From NCBI GenBank assembly GCA_017551545.1, contig JAFZLJ010000025.1, forward strand, positions 1 to 64,000: a stretch of 64,000 bases of DNA, read 5' to 3'. This document shows positions 18,040-24,453 of the stretch, piece after piece. The DNA comes from Treponema sp. GTDB lineage: Bacteria; Spirochaetota; Spirochaetia; Treponematales; Treponemataceae. The notes under the pieces are model-generated. The model was not told the DNA's origin. It worked only from the letters and a program-made list of their open reading frames with translations, and made no database searches. Every line of letters begins with the position of its first letter. The first letter of the stretch is position 1. Both the position numbers and the translations under genes were made by a program.

Positions 18040-18118
18040 TTTGTCCCCAAAACTATACATTTTTAGTGACTTTTTCTTGATAATTTGTCCCCAAAATAGT
18101 ATAATAATAGGGACAAAA
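18040..18118 (+). promoter_or_regulatory. abiE promoter with three operator-like repeats
   Basis: A near-consensus sigma-70 promoter is visible: TTGATA (18077-18082), a 17-bp spacer and TATAAT (18100-18105). The motif TTTGTCCCCAAAA occurs at 18040-18052 (upstream of -35) and 18084-18096 (inside the spacer). The inverted core GGGACAAAA occurs at 18110-18118, over the likely transcription start. AbiEi antitoxins are known to bind repeats in their own promoter, so these are good operator candidates for autoregulation. Confidence 0.75.
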
Positions 18119-18128
18119 GGTAGTTGGT

Positions 18129-18728
18129 ATGAATAATTCAACTTCAAAAATAAAAAAACATCTTTCTCAAGCCAAGGATGGCTATTTATTTTCTATTAAT
18201 GAGCTGCTTAATTATGCTTCTTATGATACAACAAAGAAGGTTCTGCAGCGAATGGAAAAGAATGGTGAAATTGTAAGGGTTATAGACGGTATTTATTCTA
18301 AGCCTAAGTTTTCAAAGCTTTTGAATAAGAATGTTCCGTCATCAATTCCTGATGTTGCAAATAAAATTGCTGAAAAGTTTGCCTGGAATATCATTCCTTC
18401 GGGTGATGTTGCGCTTAATATGCTTCATCTTTCAACTCAGGTTCCGGCCTGTTATGAATACTTAAGTAATGGTCCATACCGTGAGTATGAAATTTATGGA
18501 ATGAAGCTAAAGTTTAAGCATACAACAAACAGGCTGCTTGGCGGTATGTCATCAAAATCTGCCCTTGTAATTCAGGCTATTAAGTCTCTTGGAGAAGAGA
18601 ATATTACTGCAGATGTTTTGCAAACCTTGAAGGAAGTTTTATCAGAAGAAGATAAAAAGGCTTTGCTTGATGAGTGCAAAAGGGTACCTGCCTGGATTTA
18701 TGAATATATAAAAAAGATTGGAGCATAA
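18129..18728 (+). CDS. AbiEi-family antitoxin (DUF6088-type, type IV TA)
   Basis: The 199-residue protein has an N-terminal winged helix (GYLFSINELLNYASYDTTKKVLQRMEKNGEIVRV) followed by IDGIYSKPKF and the body IPSGDVALNMLHLSTQVP. This pattern is typical of AbiEi/DUF6088 antitoxins. In AbiE systems the antitoxin represses its own operon and counteracts a nucleotidyltransferase toxin without forming a stable complex with it. It is followed after 3 bp by the AbiEii gene, which supports the assignment. The promoter carries repeats that it could bind. AAAGG at 18115-18119 provides the ribosome binding site. Confidence 0.85.
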   Translation: MNNSTSKIKKHLSQAKDGYLFSINELLNYASYDTTKKVLQRMEKNGEIVRVIDGIYSKPKFSKLLNKNVPSSIPDVANKIAEKFAWNIIPSGDVALNMLHLSTQVPACYEYLSNGPYREYEIYGMKLKFKHTTNRLLGGMSSKSALVIQAIKSLGEENITADVLQTLKEVLSEEDKKALLDECKRVPAWIYEYIKKIGA

Positions 18729-18731
18729 TAT

Positions 18732-19730
18732 ATGTTGAAGTTTTTGAAGAATTCTCTTGAAGATATTGATGATGTAATTGTTGATGTTGCAACTTCGATG
18801 AAACTTCCGGAAGTAATTGTAGAAAAGGATTTATATGTAAGTTATATTCTGGACTATTTGTTCGCTCGTTCTGAGTTTAAGAATTATTTTGAATTCAAAG
18901 GTGGAACGAGTCTTTCAAAAGGTTATGGTCTTATAAATCGTTTTTCTGAAGACATTGATGTAGTTTTAAAATCAGAAGTAATTGATGAAAACTTAGAAGA
19001 TATTATCAATCTTGAAAGTAAGAGCCAAAAAGAAAAGATGGGCGAAAGACTGAACGCAAAGGCTATTGAGTTTTATAAGACTAAGCTGATTCCATCAATC
19101 ATGAGTGATTTGAAAAAGGAAACAGATATTCCGTTTAAAGATAGACTTGAAGAAAAAGAGCTTGCAATCTATCTTGAATATCCAACAAATCATTCTGATT
19201 CTTATATTCAGAATGCTGTAAAACTTGAAATTGGACCACTTGCAGCATGGACTCCTTGTGAATCAATTAAGCTTTCAAGTTTTATTGCTCAAAAGTATCC
19301 GAACCTTTTTGATAAACCAGAATTTCCAGTTCTAATTACAAGACCTGTAAGAACATTCTGGGAAAAAGCTGTTATCATGCATCAGGAAGCACATAGAGTT
19401 GATGGCAAAGTTCCGCGTCATTATTCAAGACATTATTATGATCTTTATAAGATGTATTCTAGTTTTGTCAAAAAAGAAGCTTTTGAATCTCTTGATTTAC
19501 TTGAAGAAGTTAGACGCTTTACAATGACTTTCTATAACCGTGGCTGGGCTAGATTTGAAGAAGCTGTTCCCGGAACTTTTATGCTGTATCCTAATGAAAA
19601 AAGTCTTCCTGCATTGAAAGTTGACTATGATGATATGAACAACATGATGTATGGAGAGATTCCAGATTTTGAAGAAGTTCTTTCTACAATAAAGAAACTT
19701 GAAAATGAAATAAACGGATTAAAAAAATGA
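18732..19730 (+). CDS. AbiEii/AbiGii-family nucleotidyltransferase toxin
   Basis: The 332-residue protein carries FEFKGGTSLSKGYG followed by FSEDIDVVL, the GS-x10-DxD-type nucleotidyltransferase signature of AbiEii (DUF1814). The Asp pair for metal binding is present. Known relatives block growth by transferring nucleotides to tRNA acceptor ends (shown for the MenT toxins) and protect against phage by abortive infection. It is encoded 3 bp after the antitoxin and overlaps the phosphorylase gene by 4 bp. Length and motifs suggest an intact toxin. The exact nucleotide and target are not predictable from the sequence. Confidence 0.87.
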   Translation: MLKFLKNSLEDIDDVIVDVATSMKLPEVIVEKDLYVSYILDYLFARSEFKNYFEFKGGTSLSKGYGLINRFSEDIDVVLKSEVIDENLEDIINLESKSQKEKMGERLNAKAIEFYKTKLIPSIMSDLKKETDIPFKDRLEEKELAIYLEYPTNHSDSYIQNAVKLEIGPLAAWTPCESIKLSSFIAQKYPNLFDKPEFPVLITRPVRTFWEKAVIMHQEAHRVDGKVPRHYSRHYYDLYKMYSSFVKKEAFESLDLLEEVRRFTMTFYNRGWARFEEAVPGTFMLYPNEKSLPALKVDYDDMNNMMYGEIPDFEEVLSTIKKLENEINGLKK

Positions 19731-20488
19731 GTATAGAACAAAGCTTTGATAATAAATCTGAATCTTTGATTACGCCTGAAAAGTTTTATGGAGAGCATGA
19801 AAAAATTGCTGATATCTGTATTGCAACTTTTTCTCATTCAGTACATGACAAGGTAATCAAAAATTATAAATGTTCTAAGGTTGCAAATTCAGGAACTGCA
19901 AATGGCCGTATCCCGATTTATCTTCTGGAAGATTTTAATGTTCTTTTTTACATGTCTCCAATAGGTGCAGCAAGCGCCGGATGTATTATTGATGAAGTAA
20001 GATGTCTTACTGGTGCTTCAAAGTTTATTTTCTTTGGTTCATGCGGAATACTTGATGAAGAGAAGTGTAGTGGAAAAATTATTGTTCCGACCAGCGCTTA
20101 TAGGGACGAAGGATTTTCTTATCATTATGCACCGGCAAAGGATTATATTGAGATTAAGAAGAGTTCTGAACTTATATCTCTTTTTGAAAAACTAAATGTT
20201 GATTACGTATCAGGAAAGACCTGGACAACTGATGCAATTTACCGCGAGACAATTAATAACAGAAATGCCAGAAAAAAAGATGGCTGTATTTGTGTAGAGA
20301 TGGAATGTTCAGGCTTACAGGCAGTTTGTGATTTTAGAAAAATTGATTTTTATCCTTTCTTTTTTGGCGGCGATTTACTTAACGATTCAAGCTGGAATAG
20401 GGCAACTCTTGGAACTGATGAAGAAAAAAAGAATCAGATTGCAAGTTTTGAACTTGCTTTGAAAGTGGCAGACGTTTTGAGACCGTAG
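19727..20488 (+). CDS. Nucleoside phosphorylase (PNP/UDP family) appended to the AbiE operon
   Basis: The 253-residue protein matches the PNP_UDP_1 family. It has FYMSPIGAASAGCIIDE and FFGSCGILDEEKCSGKIIVPTSAYRDEG (phosphate and base site), then VEMECSGLQAV, the ribose-binding Met-Glu element, and FGGDLLNDSSW. Such enzymes split nucleosides with phosphate, giving a base and ribose 1-phosphate. Its ATG overlaps the stop of the AbiEii toxin gene (ATGA), so it is translated with the toxin. Possible roles: altering the nucleotide pool used by the toxin, or simple salvage. It may equally be a passenger gene. No membrane or secretion signal is seen. Confidence 0.82.
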   Translation: MSIEQSFDNKSESLITPEKFYGEHEKIADICIATFSHSVHDKVIKNYKCSKVANSGTANGRIPIYLLEDFNVLFYMSPIGAASAGCIIDEVRCLTGASKFIFFGSCGILDEEKCSGKIIVPTSAYRDEGFSYHYAPAKDYIEIKKSSELISLFEKLNVDYVSGKTWTTDAIYRETINNRNARKKDGCICVEMECSGLQAVCDFRKIDFYPFFFGGDLLNDSSWNRATLGTDEEKKNQIASFELALKVADVLRP

Positions 20489-20514
20489 ATTTCCCCGTGC
20501 CCCTTAAGAGCTTT

Positions 20515-20538
20515 AAGAGCACTTTTATGTTCTTTTTT
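20515..20538 (+). terminator. Weak terminator after the abiE operon
   Basis: AAGAGC (20515-20520) can pair with GTTCTT (20529-20534), followed by a T tract. The stem is short and includes a wobble pair. Confidence 0.4.
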
Positions 20539-20586
20539 AGCATTCGAGAAAAAAAAGGTATTTTTGCGGGTTCTAGCAAGACTGTT

Positions 20587-20803
20587 AAAAACGCGCTCTA
20601 AAGAGCACATATAGAACGCGTTTTCAAAAAACGCGCTCTTTGCACTGGGCGGTATTGGTTCAATCTGAATTGCTTTGACTTGTTTTGAGTGGCTTTTATT
20701 TTTAAATTTTCTTTAAGTGCACATATTTTAAAGAAATTAAAATAAATTTTATATGTAATATATAAATATTATAAAATACACATGTGCACTTAATATGTGC
20801 TCT
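20587..20803. repeat. Nested inverted and direct repeats in non-coding region 20489-20881
   Basis: No gene is recognised in 20489-20881. AAAACGCGCTCT (20588-20599) pairs with AGAACGCGTTTT (20613-20624) with one mismatch. The left arm is repeated directly at 20628-20639, so two hairpins compete. Two 11-bp pairs lie further apart: AGAGCACATAT (20602-20612) with ATATGTGCTCT (20793-20803), and TAAGTGCACAT (20714-20724) with ATGTGCACTTA (20782-20792). The interval between is very A+T-rich. Confidence 0.7.
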
Positions 20804-20881
20804 TTGAATTTTTACTATGCAAAATTAAATTTTTTGAAAGATTTTACGGACCGCTGCGCACGCTCCCCCCGAAGTTTTTTT

Positions 20882-21250
20882 TTACTTACGAACAATGAGT
20901 TCTGCTAGCAGAACAAAAGTAATTCCTATCGCTATGCTCAGGAACATGTATAATGCTGCTATTCCGGCATGACCATTTTTCAAGAAATTTGAGCTTTCAA
21001 GTGCGAAAGTTGAAAAGGTTGTGAAGCCTCCGCAGATTCCAACTTTCAGGAATAATACGAGTCGTGGATTGAGATTGCAGGACTTAAGTGCGAGTGCTGT
21101 TACAAGGCCGATGATAAAACATCCCATCACATTTATTGCGAAAGTTTTTATCGGGAACAGGAACTGTTCTTTGACTGGAATCAATCCGATCAGGTATCTT
21201 AAAACAGAGCCAGCGGCTCCGCCAAGTGCAACGGCTAAACAATCAAGCAT
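20882..21250 (-). CDS. crcB: CrcB/Fluc fluoride ion channel
   Basis: The 122-residue membrane protein has GGAAGSVLRY at the N-terminus, NVMGCFIIG in the second helix and GGFTTFSTFALES in the third. These are the hallmark motifs of the dual-topology Fluc fluoride exporters. Four transmembrane helices are apparent. The start is the ATG at 21250, with AGGAG 7 bases upstream (21258-21262); the frame stays open further upstream but that part is low-complexity, G+C-rich and unlike any CrcB. A single copy suffices for a homodimeric channel. No fluoride riboswitch was recognised upstream. Confidence 0.9.
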   Translation of the reverse strand: MLDCLAVALGGAAGSVLRYLIGLIPVKEQFLFPIKTFAINVMGCFIIGLVTALALKSCNLNPRLVLFLKVGICGGFTTFSTFALESSNFLKNGHAGIAALYMFLSIAIGITFVLLAELIVRK

Positions 21251-21261
21251 TTGTGAACTCC

Positions 21262-22150
21262 TATTTTTGAGATTATCAGAAAACACTTGAGGTGTCAAAA
21301 TCATCGGTCCGCTGAGCGACGGGAGCGCAAGGACGCGCGACCAGAGCGACCTGCGTAAGAGGCACTTTCGTTTTGGAAGAGGAAACACCACGGCGGAAGG
21401 GGCGGCACCCCGGACGTTGCCGCCTTGCCGATTGAGCGCAGGGGTGGCGTTTACGCCGGCCCTGCGCGATTGAGGCAATACTTTTCCAACACAAAGATAT
21501 ATCCCCACAGCCGCCACTGTAAGACCAATTGAGCATCTTAAAACTGTGGGACAACTGGAATGTTGAGCAAAAGGGTGCTCCCTTGCCCCCCAAGAGCGGT
21601 TCAATACCATTCCTTATTTTTTACGAAGGGGGAAAAGGGGGATGCCCCGCGGCGGGGGGAAAGGGGGAACGCTTTTGCGTGCCCATAGTTTTAAGTTGCG
21701 ACACGAACTAGAGGCACTTTTATTTACCGACCAATTTTTAAGAACTAGAGGAACTGGCGGCGTGCAACAAGATGACCCATACGACCGCCACAAGGAACGT
21801 TGCCTGGAGTTTCAATTTTTGCGGATGAAGGGCTTCGTTCCCTTCATCCACGATTGGTCCGCGTGCGGAAACAGGCAGATGCACAAAGCGAAGGGTACGC
21901 GAAGCGGTCCCGTAGCGACTGCAGCTGACTGTGCTTTCATTGCTTACCTGCGAGCCTGGACAAAGGTCACCGTGCGAGCCCGCTATTAAATGCAAACAGT
22001 GTGTGAACGAATGAAGCGTAACGAAGTGAAGCTGAATGAGAGAACACTCTGTTTGCTACCTTTTGTTCTGGAAGATGAAGCTTGAAGTGTAGGGGAAGGA
22101 GAGAGAGCGGAAGCTGTACAAAGTACGGCTGGAGCGAACGGCTCTTTTTA
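21262..22150. other. G+C-rich non-coding region, no gene recognised
   Basis: About 0.9 kb that is much richer in G+C than its surroundings. It is full of short GCG/GAGCGA-type repeats and foldbacks, for example GCAAACAG (21992-21999) with CTGTTTGC (22049-22056). Open frames here have no recognisable domains, no ribosome binding sites and biased composition. It looks like accumulated intergenic repeat debris. Confidence 0.6.
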
Positions 22151-22188
22151 GATCCTTTTTCTAAAACTTATGATATAATAAAAACATT

Positions 22189-22377
22189 ATGAAAATTGAG
22201 CACGTTGCACTTTATGTTTCTGATTCAAGCAATAAATTATCTGATATTGAGTCAAAACTTGATGAAGCTGATTTACAGGCAAAGAATAATTTTACTCGTT
22301 TCACTCACGAAGAAGTATTTTCTGTAATTCGTGACCAGATAAGTTCAAAAAAAGTATATCTCAGCCACGAGAGCTGA
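22189..22377 (+). pseudogene. Small chimeric ORF: VOC-like start joined to an antitoxin-like tail
   Basis: The 62-codon frame begins MKIEHVALYVSD, which is how glyoxalase/VOC proteins start. It then runs into LDEADLQAKNNFTRFTHEEVFSVIRDQI, which resembles the C-terminus of small type II antitoxins. Neither domain is complete. TATAAT at 22174-22179 lies only 9 bp before the ATG and no ribosome binding site is seen. It may be a remnant made by rearrangement, or a leaderless small protein. Low confidence. Confidence 0.35.
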
Positions 22378-22384
22378 TGAACAA

Positions 22385-22428
22385 TGTACTACGGTAATTA
22401 TTCAATGTTGTACTACAAATTGTACTAC
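22385..22428 (+). repeat. Three TGTACTAC direct repeats spaced 24 and 12 bp
   Basis: TGTACTAC occurs at 22385-22392, 22409-22416 and 22421-22428, so starts differ by 24 and 12 bp. Function unknown. The rest of 22378-22519 is A+T-rich with a possible promoter (TTGCAA, 17 bp, TATATT) ahead of the tRNA-Gly remnant. Confidence 0.6.
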
Positions 22429-22519
22429 TTATGAAAAATAATCAAAATAATTCAAAACAAATCAGTTGCAAAAAGTTTTATTTTGCTATATATTATTAAT
22501 AACTTAATTTGACTTTGAG

Positions 22520-22595
22520 ACGGATTGATTTACTTTGAAATCCGTTAGCCTATACTTCCAAGCTGATGACGAGGGTTCGACTCCCTTCATCCGCT
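22520..22595 (+). pseudogene. tRNA-Gly(UCC) remnant: intact 3' half, decayed 5' half (possible att site)
   Basis: From CTTCCAAGCTGATGAC onward (22555-22570) to GAGGGTTCGACTCCCTT and CATCCGCT (ending at 22595), the sequence reads as the 3' half of a bacterial tRNA-Gly(UCC): anticodon UCC, a good T-arm, acceptor 3' strand and discriminator U. The 5' half fails. The acceptor strand would be ACGGATT instead of GCGGATG, no D-loop GG is present, and the anticodon loop is 12 nt long through a 5-nt insertion. This is the form left when an element integrates into a tRNA 3' end, or a decayed duplicate. Confidence 0.6.
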
Positions 22596-22602
22596 GAAAT
22601 CC

Positions 22603-22632
22603 AACGCTTCCTGATTAGGGAAGCGTTTTTTA
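22603..22632 (+). terminator. Rho-independent terminator after the tRNA-Gly remnant
   Basis: AACGCTTCC (22603-22611) pairs perfectly with GGAAGCGTT (22619-22627) over a 7-nt loop and is followed by a T run. It is a strong terminator placed like that of a genuine tRNA gene. Confidence 0.85.
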
Positions 22633-22640
22633 TTTAACCA

Positions 22641-22669
22641 CGGGCTATGAGGGGAGTCGAACCCTGCCC
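22641..22669 (-). other. tRNA T-arm-like fragment, opposite orientation
   Basis: On the minus strand CAGGGTTCGACTCCCCTC followed by ATAGCCCG looks like a tRNA T-arm and acceptor 3' strand. The T-stem is imperfect, and no matching 5' acceptor strand is found nearby. Probably a tRNA 3' fragment. Confidence 0.3.
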
Positions 22670-22688
22670 AAATCGGAAATCCGTTAAG

Positions 22689-22715
22689 AAAAATTGTGCG
22701 AGAGCACAATTTTTT
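22689..22715 (-). terminator. Bidirectional terminator downstream of umuC
   Basis: AAAAATTGTGC (22689-22699) and its perfect complement (22704-22714) enclose a GAGA tetraloop. T runs on both strands let it work in either direction; it most likely ends the umuDC transcript. Confidence 0.8.
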
Positions 22716-22783
22716 AGGATTATCCGACTAATGGCTCGGAGCGAGACTTGTGAGCGACGACGGGTTCTAACGCGTGGCATATC

Positions 22784-24040
22784 TTATTCAACCCACGGAA
22801 CTCTGTCTAAATCTGTTGTAACTGCGGGACTTAAAAACTCTCTTTTCATTTCCCAGCCGCTTTTTGTGTAGGCTTTGGCCAGCGTAATTGAATGCCTGCC
22901 GTATGCAGAACTTATTTCGTCTACAGCTTTCATCAGGTTGATTTTTTTTATGTCGTCCATTGGGTCTATCCACAGACAGCTTTGATACTGTGCCGGAAGG
23001 ATTTTCAAAAGATTTACCATTATGACTTTGTAGCCGTAGCCCGGGCGGTATATATGGGGCAGGGCCAGTCTTGCTGCATTTACAATATCAGGGGTGTAGG
23101 AGGTAAGCCTTGGAAGTTCTACGGCTGCTGCATTGGAATATATTTCTTCTTTTTTGTCTGAATAATAGTTACAGGTCGAAATACATATCTGTACCATCTG
23201 GCATTCGCAGTCCTGTTTACGGAGCTTTTCTACTGCAAGTTCTGTGTATTCTACAAGTGCGCATTCAAGAGTTTCTATATCATATACCTTTATTGAAAAC
23301 TGACGGCTTGCAGTTATTACATCCTTTTTTCGTTTTGGGATTCTTTCAAGGCAGCGTAAACCATTCAGTTCCTGTACAGTTTCATAACCTACAGATGTAA
23401 GAAGCCTTTTTGCAAGGCCGGGCTGCATATTTTTAAGCATAAGAGCGTTTTTTATACCGTGCTGGGTAAGTTTTTTTGCCCGCGCAGGACCTATTCCCCA
23501 GATTGTTCCACAGTCTGTAGCTTCTAAAAGGCTGTCAATTTCACGTTCATCATAAACAAAAACGCCTCCATGTTCCTTTGCCTTTTTGTTGTAAAGCTTT
23601 GCCAGAGTTTTTGTAGGGGCTGCACCCACGCAGATAGGAATGCCAACCTCTTTTGCAATGCGTCTTTTAAGTTCAAAACCTATTTCTTCATAATCTTTTA
23701 TGCTCCAGTTGCATTTGTCAAAGAATAAAAAGCATTCATCTATGGAATATTCTTCTACTTCTGGGGCATATTCCAGATAAATAGAGGTTATTCGGCGGCT
23801 GATATCTGCATAAAGGGTGTAATTGCTCGAAAAAACAGTTATTCCCCGGCCTTCGCAGATGTGGCGCACCTTAAAAAACGGGTCTCCACGCTTAATTCCG
23901 CATGCTTTTGCCTCTTTATTCAGGGCAATTATGATTCCGTCGTTGTTTGAAAGGACTGCAACAGGCTTTCCGCGTAAATCAGGGCGATAAATCTGTTCGC
24001 AGGAGGCATAAAAGGAGTTTCCGTCGGCGTGTAAAATCAT
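22784..24040 (-). CDS. umuC: Y-family DNA polymerase UmuC
   Basis: The 418-residue protein shows the Y-family catalytic motifs: the Asp of LHADGNSFYASCE near the N-terminus, with a Tyr steric gate, and YSIDECFLFF with the Asp-Glu pair. It also has GIGPARAKKL (helix-hairpin-helix) and a little-finger domain with DVITASRQFS. The length is full for UmuC. It is the catalytic subunit of a Pol V-like translesion polymerase, expected to act with the UmuD-type partner encoded just upstream, which it overlaps by 4 bp (ATGA). Transcription is away from an S24 repressor gene, so damage-inducible control is likely. Confidence 0.92.
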   Translation of the reverse strand: MILHADGNSFYASCEQIYRPDLRGKPVAVLSNNDGIIIALNKEAKACGIKRGDPFFKVRHICEGRGITVFSSNYTLYADISRRITSIYLEYAPEVEEYSIDECFLFFDKCNWSIKDYEEIGFELKRRIAKEVGIPICVGAAPTKTLAKLYNKKAKEHGGVFVYDEREIDSLLEATDCGTIWGIGPARAKKLTQHGIKNALMLKNMQPGLAKRLLTSVGYETVQELNGLRCLERIPKRKKDVITASRQFSIKVYDIETLECALVEYTELAVEKLRKQDCECQMVQICISTCNYYSDKKEEIYSNAAAVELPRLTSYTPDIVNAARLALPHIYRPGYGYKVIMVNLLKILPAQYQSCLWIDPMDDIKKINLMKAVDEISSAYGRHSITLAKAYTKSGWEMKREFLSPAVTTDLDRVPWVE

Positions 24041-24342
24041 GATTCCTTTACCGTATGAATTACATGTGTGATTGCGCCTGTAATGACAGTTTCACCTTTG
24101 ATATTAAAAACTCTGCCAAGAACAAAGTGGCCGTCCGACTCATAGACTACAAGACTGTTAGGATTTATCTCTTTTGCACGATCAATCACAAGCAGGTCGC
24201 CGTTATATATGCCCATCTGGGTGTAGCGGGAGCTTTCTATGCGCATAAAAACAGTTGCTGCCGGATGCTTTATCATGTATGAGTTTAAATCTATTGTTTT
24301 CTGTTCATAGCCCTGAGCCGGACTTGGGAAACCACTTATCAT
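24037..24342 (-). CDS. umuD: UmuD'-like Pol V accessory protein, naturally truncated and lacking the catalytic dyad
   Basis: The 101-residue protein begins MISGFPSPAQGYEQ, so it starts at the position where E. coli UmuD cuts itself (before GFPSPA). An in-frame TGA two codons upstream rules out a longer start. Aligned without gaps to E. coli UmuD from HPSATYF to GDLL, the nucleophile Ser60 corresponds to Arg39. In DGHFVLGR the catalytic Lys97 corresponds to Gly76. The protein therefore should be made directly in the active UmuD' form and cannot cleave itself. It overlaps umuC by 4 bp. The E. coli comparison is from memory but covers strongly conserved blocks. Confidence 0.85.
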   Translation of the reverse strand: MISGFPSPAQGYEQKTIDLNSYMIKHPAATVFMRIESSRYTQMGIYNGDLLVIDRAKEINPNSLVVYESDGHFVLGRVFNIKGETVITGAITHVIHTVKES

Positions 24343-24349
24343 TACTCAT

Positions 24350-24378
24350 ATAATAAACCCTCTGTAACGGTTTGTCAA
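24350..24378 (-). promoter_or_regulatory. Promoter of umuDC
   Basis: On the minus strand TTGACA (24373-24378) and TATTAT (24350-24355) are separated by exactly 17 bp. The umuD ATG lies 7 bp after the -10 box, so the transcript would start at or next to the start codon. The only purine-rich stretch (AGAGGG) lies between the two boxes. Confidence 0.75.
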
Positions 24379-24382
24379 TAAA

Positions 24383-24400
24383 TGTAATCAAAAGATTACA
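24383..24400. promoter_or_regulatory. 18-bp palindromic operator between umuDC and the S24 regulator
   Basis: TGTAATC-AAAA-GATTACA is a perfect palindrome placed centrally in the divergent promoter region. It lies just upstream of the umuDC -35 box. A dimeric XRE-type repressor such as the neighbouring protein could bind it. Confidence 0.7.
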
Positions 24401-24416
24401 ATAAAAAATCAAATGG

Positions 24417-24445
24417 TGTATACAAATTTAAAAAAGTAGTATATT
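24417..24445 (+). promoter_or_regulatory. Possible promoter of the S24 regulator with a second palindrome
   Basis: TATATT (24440-24445) is a plausible -10. At the -35 position, 17 bp upstream, lies TGTATA, part of the perfect palindrome TGTATACA (24417-24424). This palindrome shares its TGTA/TACA ends with the 18-bp operator. The start codon follows 8 bp after the -10 box. Confidence 0.5.
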
Positions 24446-24453
24446 ATGTATGT

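Noticed and set aside
21262..21330. Fluoride riboswitch upstream of crcB
   Set aside because: I looked for the crcB-motif GAUG and pseudoknot layout on the minus strand and found no convincing match.
21251..21610. N-terminal extension of CrcB to 242 residues
   Set aside because: The upstream codons are G+C-rich, low-complexity and unlike any CrcB. ATG 21250 has a perfect ribosome binding site and gives the normal 122-residue length.
21276..21989. Several open frames of 60-115 codons in the G+C-rich region
   Set aside because: No domains, no ribosome binding sites and skewed composition; stop-poor because of high G+C.
22520..22595. Functional tRNA-Gly
   Set aside because: The 12-nt anticodon loop, missing D-loop GG and mismatched acceptor strand make a working tRNA unlikely.
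22520..22715. tmRNA or tRNA-Sec gene
   Set aside because: The T-arm sequences suggested these, but no tag reading frame, no long extra arm and no matching acceptor 5' strand was found. The 3' half matches tRNA-Gly(UCC) instead.
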